In this document: positions 25,609 to 34,705 of the stretch, one piece after another
Position numbering within the stretch: the first letter of the stretch is position 1
Layout of the letters: the number at the start of each line of letters is the position of its first letter
Assembly: GCA_004563275.1 (NCBI GenBank)
Contig: SFSZ01000007.1
Location: 1-64,000 of the forward strand
Length of the DNA stretch: 64,000 nt
Reading direction: 5' to 3'
DNA from: a bacterium
GTDB taxonomy: Bacteria > Bacillota_I > Bacilli_A > RF39 > UBA660
The notes under the pieces: generated by a model
The model's input: the letters and a program-made list of their open reading frames with translations, nothing else
The model's database searches: none
Told to the model about the DNA's origin: nothing
Translations under genes and position numbers: made by a program

Positions 25609-26805
25609 ATCAACTTTAATTATCATTTGATATAAATCTTCAAAATCAAAATCTTCCATGCTTATTTTAAAGCCTGCTTTTTCTGCTTCATCTTGTAAAT
25701 CATGATATGCTTTCTTTAATGAACTCATATCTCCAGATTTTATTCTAGGAACAACTTCGTCTAAAACTTGATTATCAGATGTTACACTTGATTCATTAAC
25801 AGTATCTAAATTTACAATATCTGGATCTTTATTTGCATCATCGATTAAATCATAAGCGTTATGAACATCATTAAATACATCATCATCAAAAGTTTGCATA
25901 TTAGTTGGTTCATCATCAAGTGAAGGCTCTGAATTATTGAAACTTTGTAAGAAATTTAAAATATTACTCATAGGTTCTTCTTGTTGTGGTTCTTTATCTA
26001 TTTCCTCTAAAATCTCTGATGGCATTGAAGCATCTATTTCAGTATCAAATACATTATTTGAATTATCTAAAGTATTATCATCACCTAAAACATCCAAACT
26101 TTCAATTTGAGTTGAAGGAGTTTGTTCTGGAATTGGTTCAGCTTCCGGTTCTGAAGATAAAGGCTGTTCTAAATTACTAGGTACTTCCTCTACATAAGTG
26201 CTAGGTGAAGATAATTCTTTTTTTATTATTTCATCTAACTGTCTAACTGTTAATCTTTCAGTTATTATACGATTTAATAATTCGGTTTGTTTATTTTTAT
26301 CACTTATTTGTAATAAACTTCTTGCATGACGCTCACTTATTTTTTCTTTTAATAAGGCGTCTTGAACTTCATTACTTAAATTTAACAATCTTAAACGATT
26401 AGCAACTGTTGATTGAGATAATCCCAATAATTTTGCTAATTGTTCTTGAGTTAAATTATCTTTATCTATTTTTCTCTTATATGAAAGTGCTTCTTCTATT
26501 GAACTTAAATTTTTACGTTGAATATTTTCAACAAGAGCAACTTCAGCGCTCTTAGCATCAGACAAATTAGTTACAATAACAGGAACAGTTGATAACCCAG
26601 CCAAAGTAGCTGCTTTATATCTTCTTTCACCAGCTATAATTTCATATTTATCAGCAAGTTGTCTTACAATTAAAGGTTGAATAATACCATGTTGTTTAAT
26701 AGACTCAGCTAATTCATTTAAAGCTTTTTCGTCAAAAGAAAGGCGTGGTTGAAATCTATTTGGTATAATTAAATCAATATTTATATTTTGAACTTGTGAC
26801 TCCAT
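25603..26805 (-). CDS. noc: Noc-like ParB-family CTPase with long acidic C-terminus
   Basis: 400 residues. The N-terminal domain has IPNRFQPR, HGIIQPLIVR and the CTP-binding GERRYKA; the helix-turn-helix reads LSQSTVANRLRLLNL and ISERHARSLL. QST and ERHAR match Noc rather than Spo0J (RPH, MGHGR). The position next to rsmG is also that of noc in Bacillus. Noc coordinates division with the nucleoid. Oddities: the N-terminal amphipathic membrane helix of B. subtilis Noc is missing (the protein starts eight residues before the domain), and residues 205-400 form a very acidic linker ending in a small helical tail. No parA/soj gene is adjacent. Confidence 0.8.
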   Translation of the reverse strand: MESQVQNINIDLIIPNRFQPRLSFDEKALNELAESIKQHGIIQPLIVRQLADKYEIIAGERRYKAATLAGLSTVPVIVTNLSDAKSAEVALVENIQRKNLSSIEEALSYKRKIDKDNLTQEQLAKLLGLSQSTVANRLRLLNLSNEVQDALLKEKISERHARSLLQISDKNKQTELLNRIITERLTVRQLDEIIKKELSSPSTYVEEVPSNLEQPLSSEPEAEPIPEQTPSTQIESLDVLGDDNTLDNSNNVFDTEIDASMPSEILEEIDKEPQQEEPMSNILNFLQSFNNSEPSLDDEPTNMQTFDDDVFNDVHNAYDLIDDANKDPDIVNLDTVNESSVTSDNQVLDEVVPRIKSGDMSSLKKAYHDLQDEAEKAGFKISMEDFDFEDLYQMIIKVDK

Positions 26806-26854
26806 ATTAAAAACACCCTTCCTATTCTAATATAATAATACATTATTTTAAAAC

Positions 26855-27559
26855 TTATTTCAATGGTCTTTTAATTATTTTGTCATACATTCTCGGAAAC
26901 TCTTTAGGGGTTTCTTTTATTTTTTTAATCTTTATAATACTTCTTGAATCTTCAGAAATCGGTAATTTAAAATCAAATTTAGATTCAATTGTACCACCCA
27001 ATTTAGTAATAGCATTAAATGCATTTTGATATTCCTCTGCAAAATCACCTTTCATGGCTAAAAAATATCCAGAATTTTTAATAAAAGGAATACATAATTC
27101 AGATAATACTGAAAGATTAGCAACAGCTCTCGCCACAACTACATCATATTTTATATTTTCTTTAAAGAATGATTCTGCTCTATCATTAACAATTGTTACA
27201 TTATTAAGATTTAATTCAGAAACAATATATTTTTGAAAATCAGATTTTTTATGGTTACTATCTAAAAGTGTTAATTTTAAATTTGGAAAAGCTATTGCTA
27301 AGACTAAACCTGGAAATCCACCTCCAGATCCTACATCTAAAACTGAATATTCATGATTAAAATCAAAAACTTTTACTAATGTTAAAGAATCATAGAAATG
27401 TTTTAAATAAACCCCAGATTCCTCTCTAATTGCTGTAATATTAGTATGAGTATTATATTCTAATAATAATTTACAATATAACTCAAATTGTTGTTTTTGA
27501 TCATCATTTAATACAATATTTAATTCATTTATTAAATTAAAAAATTCTTCTTTAGTCAT
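26855..27559 (-). CDS. rsmG: 16S rRNA (guanine-527-N7)-methyltransferase RsmG
   Basis: RsmG (GidB) methylates G527 of 16S rRNA. The SAM-binding loop VLDVGSGGGFPGLVLAIAFP is perfect, with LTLLDSNHKKSDF, VVARAVANLSVLSEL and AMKGDFAEE following. 234 residues, normal. The start overlaps the end of mnmG by eight bases, placing both in one operon with mnmE, as at many bacterial origins. Confidence 0.95.
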   Translation of the reverse strand: MTKEEFFNLINELNIVLNDDQKQQFELYCKLLLEYNTHTNITAIREESGVYLKHFYDSLTLVKVFDFNHEYSVLDVGSGGGFPGLVLAIAFPNLKLTLLDSNHKKSDFQKYIVSELNLNNVTIVNDRAESFFKENIKYDVVVARAVANLSVLSELCIPFIKNSGYFLAMKGDFAEEYQNAFNAITKLGGTIESKFDFKLPISEDSRSIIKIKKIKETPKEFPRMYDKIIKRPLK

Positions 27560-29420
27560 TTTGATTATATTCCTTTTTTAAATATATAGCTAATATTGAT
27601 ATATCAACAGGATTAACACCACTAATTCTTGAAGCTTGAGCTAAAGTTAATGGTTTTACAAGTTTTAATTTTTGTTTTGCTTCAGAAGCTAAATTTTTTA
27701 CATTATCATAATCTATATCTTGAGGAATTTGTTTTTCTTCTAATTTTAATAACTTTTGTACCTCAAGTTCTTCTTTCTTTATATATCCTTCATACTTTAC
27801 AGCAAATTCCACTTGTTCATAAACTAAAGGAGAATATTCTTTATTAAGCATATTATTATCAATTAAATCTTGTAATTTGATTTCTGGTCTTCTAAGTAAA
27901 TCATATAAAGTTACACCATTTTTAAGTTCTATAGAATACTTATTTTTTAAATTATCAGGTAAACTATTTTGAGTAACTCTAATACTCTTTAAGTAATCAC
28001 TTAATTCATTTATATCAGCTATTTTTTTATCTAATACTTCAATTTGTTCTTTACTTATTGTACCTGCTTCATATCCATATCTTCTTAATCTTAAATCAGC
28101 ATTATCATGACGTAAAAGTAATCTATATTCTGCACGAGAAGTTAATAATCTATAAGGTTCTTTTGTACCCTTTGTAACTAAATCATCAATTAAAACCCCA
28201 ATATAAGATTCATTTCTTTTTAAAATTAAAGGATTTTTACCTTGAATCTTTAATCCAGCATTAATTCCAGCTATTAATCCTTGACCAGCAGCTTCTTCAT
28301 AACCAGAAGTACCATTAATTTGTCCAGCTGTAAATAAATTATTAATTACTTTAGTTTCCAAAGATGGTTTTAACTGTAATGGATTTATAGCATCGTATTC
28401 TATTGCATAAGCATATTTTTTTATAATTGCATGTTCTAATCCATGTAAACTATGAACCATTAATTCTTGAACATCATAAGGCATACTAGTTGAAAATCCC
28501 TGTAAATATATATCATCATAATATAAACTTTCTGGTTCTAAAAATAATTGATGTCTTTCTTTATCAGCAAATCTAACAACTTTATCTTCAATTGAAGGAC
28601 AATATCTTGGACCTATACCTTCAGCATACCCACCATACATAGCAGATTTTGAAAGATTATCCCTTATAATTTGATGAGTTTTTTCATTAGTATAAACAAT
28701 ATAACATTTTTGTTGTTTATCTTTATCATAATAAGGAGGATTATCAAAACTAAAAGTCCAATAACAATCATCACCACACTCAGGTTTTAACACACTAAAA
28801 TCAATTGAACTTCTTTCAATTCTTTGTGGAGTACCAGTTTTTAATCTTTGAATTTCAAATCCTAGTTGTTTTAATTTATCACTTAAAAATTTAGATCTTC
28901 TTTCACCATGAGGACCTTCATCTTTATGTTCAGCTCCAATTAAAATTTTACTCTTTAAATATGTTCCTGTCGTAAGAATTAAAGCTTTACAATAAATTTC
29001 CGTACCATTTTCTAAAATAATACCTTCTATAGTGTTATTTTCAACAATTAAATTTTCTACCATGCCCTCAATTATTGTTAAATTATCTAAAGCTTGTAAC
29101 TCTTTTAACATTTCTTTTGGATAAGTAATCTTATCTGCTTGAGCTCTTAATGATCTTACAGCTGGACCCTTAGCATTATTTAACATTTTAATTTGAATAT
29201 GAGTTTTATCAGCGACTTTACCCATCAATCCACCCATCGCATCAATTTCTCTTACTACAATACCTTTGGCAGTACCACCTATTGAAGGATTACAAGGCAT
29301 ATCAGCAATATTCTTTATATTAGCGGTCACTAAAGCTGTTTTAAGTCCCATTTTTGCACTAGCATTAGAAGCTTCACATCCAGCATGTCCACCACCTACA
29401 ACAATAATATCAAATTTCAT
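27552..29420 (-). CDS. mnmG: tRNA uridine-5-carboxymethylaminomethyl modification protein MnmG
   Basis: The FAD-dependent subunit of the MnmE-MnmG complex that modifies U34 of tRNAs. FAD-binding GGGHAGCEAS lies at the N-terminus, then PCNPSIGGTAKG with the conserved cysteine, GPRYCPSIEDK, and the C-terminal helical domain with TSRAEYRLLLRHDNADLRL. 622 residues. It lies directly downstream of mnmE, its partner, and overlaps rsmG. Confidence 0.96.
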   Translation of the reverse strand: MKFDIIVVGGGHAGCEASNASAKMGLKTALVTANIKNIADMPCNPSIGGTAKGIVVREIDAMGGLMGKVADKTHIQIKMLNNAKGPAVRSLRAQADKITYPKEMLKELQALDNLTIIEGMVENLIVENNTIEGIILENGTEIYCKALILTTGTYLKSKILIGAEHKDEGPHGERRSKFLSDKLKQLGFEIQRLKTGTPQRIERSSIDFSVLKPECGDDCYWTFSFDNPPYYDKDKQQKCYIVYTNEKTHQIIRDNLSKSAMYGGYAEGIGPRYCPSIEDKVVRFADKERHQLFLEPESLYYDDIYLQGFSTSMPYDVQELMVHSLHGLEHAIIKKYAYAIEYDAINPLQLKPSLETKVINNLFTAGQINGTSGYEEAAGQGLIAGINAGLKIQGKNPLILKRNESYIGVLIDDLVTKGTKEPYRLLTSRAEYRLLLRHDNADLRLRRYGYEAGTISKEQIEVLDKKIADINELSDYLKSIRVTQNSLPDNLKNKYSIELKNGVTLYDLLRRPEIKLQDLIDNNMLNKEYSPLVYEQVEFAVKYEGYIKKEELEVQKLLKLEEKQIPQDIDYDNVKNLASEAKQKLKLVKPLTLAQASRISGVNPVDISILAIYLKKEYNQND

Positions 29421-29428
29421 TTATATCA

Positions 29429-30784
29429 CTACTTTCCTAAGCAAAACTTTGAAAATAATTCATCTAATAAATCATCTTTATACGTTTCACCGATTATTTC
29501 ACCTAAAAGATCATATGCATCCCTTAAATCAATTGTAAAAACATCTATAGGTAAATCATTATTTAATGAATCAATTATATTATTAACTATTAATTTAACT
29601 CTTTTAATTAAAGATATTTGTCTAGCATTAGATAAGAAAGTATAATCTGACTGCTCAATCACATTTAAATTAAACAATTCAGTAATTTTTTTCTTTAATT
29701 GATTAAGTCCATCCTTATCTTTAGTATTACCAAAAACAACATTATATCCATCTATCTTTTTTAAATCGATTTTTGAATCTAAATCTGATTTATTAATAAA
29801 AATAATCAATTTTTTTGAATCTAATTTATTTAAAATTTCAATTTCTTCATTTGTAAGTTCAGTTGAATTGTCACAAACAAAAATATTCAAATCAGCATTT
29901 TCAGAAATATTAATACTCTTTTCTACGCCAATTTTTTCCACAACATCATCGGTTTGTCTAATACCAGCTGTATCTATTAAATTTAAAATAATTCCATTAA
30001 GAACTACTCTGCCCTCAACTATATCTCTTGTTGTTCCGGGTATAGAAGTTACAATAGCCTTTTCTTCTTCTAAAAATGCATTTAAAATACTACTCTTACC
30101 TACATTCGGTTTTCCAACTAACGCAATGTCGATTCCTTGTTTTATCAGTTTACTATTTTCAGCATTTTTTAATAAATCATTTATTGAATCACTTAAACTT
30201 ATAAGTTTAGGTTTTATACTTTCTTTAGTATAGTCTTCGCCCTCTTCATATTCTGGAAAATCTATATTTACTTCAATATTTGCTTGTAAATCAATTATAT
30301 CTTTTCTTAGTTCTTGGATTTTAGAAGTTAAAGATCCATTTAATTGATTAATTGCTAATTTTCTTGATTTATCAGTTTCAGCATTTATTAAATCACTTAC
30401 TGCTTCTGCTTCTAATAAATCAATTCTTCCATTTAAAAATGCTCTTTTAGTAAATTCTCCTGGTTCAGCTAACTTACACCCAGAAAGTAATAAAACTTCT
30501 AAAATTTTATTGGTAGTTGCTGGACCACCATGACTATTTATTTCAACAATATCTTCAGTTGTAAAAGTTTTCGGAGCTCTCATTACTGAAACTAATACTT
30601 CATCTATTATTTCATCATTATAAATGATATGTCCATAATTAATAGTATGTGATAAAACTTTAGTTAAATCTTTTCCTTTAAAAACTGAGTTTACAATTTC
30701 AATCGCATTTGGCCCACTGCATCTTATTATTGAGATTGCTCCAACTCCTGTTGCTGTTGAGATTGCACATATTGTTGAATTCAT
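29429..30784 (-). CDS. mnmE: tRNA modification GTPase MnmE
   Basis: MnmE works with MnmG in wobble-uridine modification. N-terminal tetrahydrofolate-binding domain (MNSTICAISTATGVGAISIIR), then a G domain with GKPNVGKS, DTAGIRQTDD and NKSD, and the C-terminal FCLGK where the terminal cysteine motif is conserved. I start at 30784 (MNSTICAIST); the open frame extends 12 codons upstream but the alignment to the family and a GGAAAT ribosome site favour this ATG. Confidence 0.95.
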   Translation of the reverse strand: MNSTICAISTATGVGAISIIRCSGPNAIEIVNSVFKGKDLTKVLSHTINYGHIIYNDEIIDEVLVSVMRAPKTFTTEDIVEINSHGGPATTNKILEVLLLSGCKLAEPGEFTKRAFLNGRIDLLEAEAVSDLINAETDKSRKLAINQLNGSLTSKIQELRKDIIDLQANIEVNIDFPEYEEGEDYTKESIKPKLISLSDSINDLLKNAENSKLIKQGIDIALVGKPNVGKSSILNAFLEEEKAIVTSIPGTTRDIVEGRVVLNGIILNLIDTAGIRQTDDVVEKIGVEKSINISENADLNIFVCDNSTELTNEEIEILNKLDSKKLIIFINKSDLDSKIDLKKIDGYNVVFGNTKDKDGLNQLKKKITELFNLNVIEQSDYTFLSNARQISLIKRVKLIVNNIIDSLNNDLPIDVFTIDLRDAYDLLGEIIGETYKDDLLDELFSKFCLGK

Positions 30785-30846
30785 AATATTTCCTTCTTTC
30801 GCACGTATTATAACACACATTGATTTTAATGAAAATAAAAAAGGAG

Positions 30847-31458
30847 TTAATCCTCCTTTGGTTTTACAACGACATGTCTATTAGGCTCTTCGCCTTCACT
30901 TTCAGTAATAACGCCCTTAAAGTTAGTTAATACATTATGAACAATTCTTCTTTCATAAGAATTCATATTTTCCATAGTTACTGGTTGTTTAGTATTTCTA
31001 ACTTCTCTAGCAATATTCTTAGCTAGTCTTTCTAAATGCATAATTTGTTTATCTTTATAGTTTTCAACATCCAAATTTATATATGGATATTGTCCAATTT
31101 GATTATAAATATATTGTTTAACTATAGTTGATAAAGCACTTAAAGTTTGACCATTTTTACCAATTAAAATTGCATTATTATCAGAAAACATTTTAATTGT
31201 AATTTGTTTTTCTCTTATATTAGATTCAAATGTTACATCAATATCCATTTTATTTAATAACTCTTTTAAAAATGTTTTTATTTCTTCTTGTATATCAGTT
31301 ATTTTAACAATAGTTAATTTATATGTTTCTGATTTAAATAATCCACCTTTATTTTTTTCTCTCTTTAACAAAATATCATTTTCAGTGACATTTAAATCAG
31401 TTAAAGCCTTTGTTAAAACCTCTTCTTCTTTTTTTCCTTCATAAACATATACTTCCAT
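30847..31458 (-). CDS. jag: RNA-binding protein Jag/KhpB
   Basis: A 203-residue protein with three domains: Jag_N (VYVYEGKKEEEVLTKALTDL), a KH domain (ILIGKNGQTLSALSTIVKQYI) and an R3H domain (NSYERRIVHNVLTNF). It binds RNA and is encoded next to yidC/spoIIIJ, hence 'SpoIIIJ-associated gene'; in other Firmicutes it affects cell elongation and sporulation. It begins one base after the yidC stop, so they are co-translated. Confidence 0.93.
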   Translation of the reverse strand: MEVYVYEGKKEEEVLTKALTDLNVTENDILLKREKNKGGLFKSETYKLTIVKITDIQEEIKTFLKELLNKMDIDVTFESNIREKQITIKMFSDNNAILIGKNGQTLSALSTIVKQYIYNQIGQYPYINLDVENYKDKQIMHLERLAKNIAREVRNTKQPVTMENMNSYERRIVHNVLTNFKGVITESEGEEPNRHVVVKPKED

Positions 31459-31459
31459 A

Positions 31460-32389
31460 CTACATTTTACCTCTTTTCATAATTAAATTTTGAACAACAC
31501 TGAATCCATTAGTTACTACCCAATATAAAGCAATGGCAGTTGGTAAGCTAAATGATGCAATTGAAATAAATACTAACATAAATCCAGTCATCATTTTCAT
31601 TTGTTTTTGTTGATCTGCATTACCCATAGAACTCATACTAAATTTAAATGATAAATATGTTGTTAAAATAATTAATAAGATTAATACAATATAGAAATAA
31701 TTACCCGATTTAATACCAATTAAAGGCGTAGTTCCTAATTGATAAGCACCTAAATCACCTTCAAATATTGCTGGTATTCTATTTATGGCTTCTAAGAATC
31801 CAAAGAATAAAGGAAGTTGAATAAATGAGATTAAGCAACTACCAAAAGGACTAATATTATATTTTTTATAAATCATCAGCATTTCTTGACTCTTCATCAT
31901 TAATGATTCTTGATCATTTTTATTGGCATATTTCTTTTCAAGTCTTTCCATTTCTGGTTGAGCTTTTTTCATATTTTCTGATTGTTTAATTGTTTTTCTA
32001 GTAAATGGAATTAATATAATTCTTATAAGTAATCCTACTGCCATAACAGATAAACCATAGTTACCTAAAAAATTACCAATTTTAATAATTAACCAAGCAA
32101 GTGGCATAACAATTAATTGTACCCATAAACCATTGTAATTATTAGAATCATAATATTTTAAATTTTCACATTCTGGAAGCTTATCTAAATCTACTTCTAA
32201 TTTATCTTTATATTTGTTATAAATTTCATCTAATTCACTGGTTGTTGGTTTACATAATATATTTGATGGTAAACTTTGTCCTGTTTCTTCATTAATAATT
32301 CTTTTATTATTGTCATCACTTATATACTTAGTACAACCAGTTAAACAAAAACAAGCTATGAAGATTAATATTATTTTTTTTATTTTCAT
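31460..32389 (-). CDS. yidC: Membrane protein insertase YidC (SpoIIIJ-type)
   Basis: A lipoprotein-type YidC/Oxa1 insertase of 309 residues: signal sequence with lipobox LTGC (residues 16-19), then five hydrophobic helices with the hydrophilic-groove arginine in LLIRIILIPFTRK, the cytoplasmic coiled hairpin MKKAQPEMERLEKKY and NISPFGSCLISFIQLP. It inserts membrane proteins; a sporulation role like SpoIIIJ is plausible. It overlaps the rnpA stop by one base. Confidence 0.95.
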   Translation of the reverse strand: MKIKKIILIFIACFCLTGCTKYISDDNNKRIINEETGQSLPSNILCKPTTSELDEIYNKYKDKLEVDLDKLPECENLKYYDSNNYNGLWVQLIVMPLAWLIIKIGNFLGNYGLSVMAVGLLIRIILIPFTRKTIKQSENMKKAQPEMERLEKKYANKNDQESLMMKSQEMLMIYKKYNISPFGSCLISFIQLPLFFGFLEAINRIPAIFEGDLGAYQLGTTPLIGIKSGNYFYIVLILLIILTTYLSFKFSMSSMGNADQQKQMKMMTGFMLVFISIASFSLPTAIALYWVVTNGFSVVQNLIMKRGKM

Positions 32390-32715
32390 TATTTCGCCTC
32401 TTTCATCAAGTTAACAAAGAAATTATTCATTTCTTGATAATTCAAAACATCACAATATTTCCTTATTATTATAATATAATCAAACTCTTTTGAAAACATA
32501 TTTTGATTAATTCTAATAATTTCCCTTAATCTTCTTTTAAATAAATTACGTTTATAAGCTTTACCAAATTTTTTTGCAAAAGTAATTCCATATCTTGAAG
32601 TATCATTTTTTCTTTCCTTATAATATATAATATAATAATTATTTTTTATTTTCTTGCCATTAAATAAAATATCTTCAAATTCTCTTTTATCTTTTACTCT
32701 AATGTTATTATTCAT
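32389..32715 (-). CDS. rnpA: Ribonuclease P protein component
   Basis: RnpA assists the RNase P RNA in tRNA 5' maturation. The protein begins MNNNIRVKDKREFEDI and carries the conserved RNR-like motif RNLFKRRLREIIR near residues 55-67. The ATG at 32715 has GGAGG upstream; the longer frame adds nine unlikely residues. 108 residues. It is located between rpmH and yidC as in nearly all bacteria. Confidence 0.94.
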   Translation of the reverse strand: MNNNIRVKDKREFEDILFNGKKIKNNYYIIYYKERKNDTSRYGITFAKKFGKAYKRNLFKRRLREIIRINQNMFSKEFDYIIIIRKYCDVLNYQEMNNFFVNLMKEAK

Positions 32716-32752
32716 ATTTCCTCCAATTAGAATAAAAACCACTTAATGTGGC

Positions 32753-32875
32753 CTATTTACTTAATCTTTTGCGTCCTTTTCTTCTACGATTATTTAAAAT
32801 TTTAGTTTTCACTCTAGCAAAAAATCCTTGTTTTTTCTTTGCTTTACGATTATTTGGTTGAAATGTTCTTTTCAT
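32753..32875 (-). CDS. rpmH: Ribosomal protein L34
   Basis: A 40-residue, very basic protein: MKRTFQPNNRKAKKKQGFFA, then ARVKTKILNNRRRKGRKRLSK at the end. This is L34, usually 44 residues; the NGRKVLARR loop of the family is shortened to ILNNRR here, four residues fewer. It has an AGGTG ribosome site and heads the rpmH-rnpA-yidC-jag operon leaving the origin. Confidence 0.95.
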   Translation of the reverse strand: MKRTFQPNNRKAKKKQGFFARVKTKILNNRRRKGRKRLSK

Positions 32876-32991
32876 ATTCACACCTCCATTTCAATCGGCG
32901 CTCTTATTATATTATATAAATTTTTTTAAGTCAACCATAAATATCATATTCACTGAAGCAAAAAAATAATAATTTTATTTCAGCCAATTGT

Positions 32992-33172
32992 TTTTCCATA
33001 TTTTTTACAAAAATTGGAAAATGTGGATTACAAAAATTAATGTTAATTTTATTTTGTGGAAAATGTTGAAAAAGTGTTTTTAGTGCGATAAAATAGGGTG
33101 AGTTTTGTTGATAAAACTGTGGAAAAACTTTGGAAAAACAAATTTTTCATTTTTATTCTTTATTTTTCCACA
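32992..33172. other. oriC: Replication origin, upstream DnaA-box cluster
   Basis: The 346-bp gap between rpmH and dnaA is AT-rich and contains DnaA boxes: TTTTCCATA (32992-33000), TGTGGATTA (33022-33030), TGTGGAAAA (33055-33063 and 33118-33126), a weaker TTTGGAAAA (33129-33137) and TTTTCCACA (33164-33172). Three match TTTTCCACA perfectly in one or other orientation. Gene order and the switch of transcription direction support this as the chromosomal origin, and the boxes probably also autoregulate dnaA. Confidence 0.85.
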
Positions 33173-33221
33173 GGATTGTTTTAAAATTAACTTAAGAAAG
33201 CAAACTAAGGTGGGTGAGGAA

Positions 33222-34592
33222 ATGCAGAATTATGATGAACTATGGACTAATGTTTTAAATGTTATTCAAAGTAAAGTACCTGATATATCATTTAATTCCT
33301 GGTTTGCAGAAACTAAATTAAAATCTATTGAAGGTATCACAATGAATATTGAAGCAGATTCAGTATTTACGTCAGACTATTTAAATCAATATTATTACGA
33401 TTTTATTCATGAAATTGTATTTGCTATCACAGGAGAAAATTATAATCTTAATTTTACTACTAAAAAAAATGTGGAAGAAAGCCCAGAAATAAACAATAAT
33501 CTTAACATAGTTGATAAACAATATAAAAAAATAAATTCAAATTTAAACGAAAAATATACATTTGAAAACTTTGTAATAGGTGATAGTAACAGATTTGCAC
33601 AAACTGCAGCACTTGCAGTCGCAGAACAACCCGGAAAAATCTATAATCCATTATTTATATACGGAAAAAGTGGACTAGGTAAAACCCATTTAATGCATGC
33701 AATCGGTAATTATATTGAAAGTCATACAAATAAAACAGTTTTATACGTAACAAGTGAAGAATTTATTTCAGATTTTATTGGAATAAATCGTAAAGATATT
33801 AAAGATGAAAATGATAATAATAATGATATAATTGATCACTTTAAGGAAAAATACCGAAATATCGACATTTTAATGATAGATGATATTCAATTCCTATCAG
33901 GAGCTGCAAAATCTCAACAAGAATTTTTCCACACTTTTACAACATTATATGATTCAAATAAACAAATTATTATAAGTTCGGATAAATCACCAGATGACCT
34001 TAAATATTTAGAAGACAGGTTATTAACAAGATTTAGATGGGGATTAACAGTTAATATTGATCCACCAGATTTTGAACTAAGATGTAAGATTTTAAAAGCA
34101 AAAATGACTGGTCATGAAGTTGCAAGATTAGTTAATAACGACGTTATAGAATATATTGCATCTAATTGTGAAAACGATGTAAGACATTTAGAAGGTGCTA
34201 TAACAAGACTTTATGCATATGCAGCAATGATGGGACCTAAAGAAATTAACTTGGAATTTGCAGTTGAAGCTTTAAAAGATTATTTAGGAAAATCAATATA
34301 TATAACAAATGATATTCAAAGAATTCAAAAAGCAGTAGCAGACCACTACAAAATAACGGTAGAGGACTTAAAAAGTAAAAAAAGAACTGCAAATATTAAT
34401 TATCCTAGACAAATTGCCATATATCTTTGCCGAATGACAACAGAAGAAACAATCGTTAAAATAGGATTAGAATTTGGTAATCGAGATCATTCAACTGTAT
34501 TACACGCTTATGAAAAAATCAGTACTGAATTAAAAACAAATATGGAACTTAAAGAAACATTAGAAGAAATTAAAAATAAAATTGTTAATTAG
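33222..34592 (+). CDS. dnaA: Chromosomal replication initiator DnaA
   Basis: DnaA opens the origin and loads the replisome. Domain I (MQNYDELWTNVLNVIQ), a short linker, AAA+ domain with Walker A GKSGLGKTHL and Walker B LMIDDIQFLSG, and domain IV with the signature NRDHSTVLHAYEKI. I start at 33222, after GGTGGGTGAGG; the frame extends 39 codons upstream through DnaA boxes and is unlikely to be translated. 456 residues, normal. Confidence 0.97.
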   Translation: MQNYDELWTNVLNVIQSKVPDISFNSWFAETKLKSIEGITMNIEADSVFTSDYLNQYYYDFIHEIVFAITGENYNLNFTTKKNVEESPEINNNLNIVDKQYKKINSNLNEKYTFENFVIGDSNRFAQTAALAVAEQPGKIYNPLFIYGKSGLGKTHLMHAIGNYIESHTNKTVLYVTSEEFISDFIGINRKDIKDENDNNNDIIDHFKEKYRNIDILMIDDIQFLSGAAKSQQEFFHTFTTLYDSNKQIIISSDKSPDDLKYLEDRLLTRFRWGLTVNIDPPDFELRCKILKAKMTGHEVARLVNNDVIEYIASNCENDVRHLEGAITRLYAYAAMMGPKEINLEFAVEALKDYLGKSIYITNDIQRIQKAVADHYKITVEDLKSKKRTANINYPRQIAIYLCRMTTEETIVKIGLEFGNRDHSTVLHAYEKISTELKTNMELKETLEEIKNKIVN

Positions 34593-34652
34593 TTCTAATA
34601 ACTAAAAATAATAAACATCAAATAATCCTTATAAATAGGGAGGTTAATTAAG

Positions 34653-34690
34653 TTTTCCACATTTTCAACTGTAATAATAATAATAATTAG
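34653..34690 (+). other. Downstream origin element: DnaA box with TAA trinucleotide repeats
   Basis: Between dnaA and dnaN, a perfect TTTTCCACA (34653-34661) is followed about 10 bp later by five TAA repeats and TTAG (34672-34690). DnaA box, short spacer and TA(A/G) trinucleotide repeats are the layout of the DnaA-trio unwinding element described for B. subtilis. This is probably the strand-opening site of a bipartite origin. Confidence 0.6.
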
Positions 34691-34705
34691 AAAGAAGGAA
34701 TAAAA

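Noticed and set aside
33105..33221. 39-codon N-terminal extension of dnaA
   Set aside because: It runs through DnaA boxes and lacks family similarity; the ATG at 33222 has a good ribosome site.
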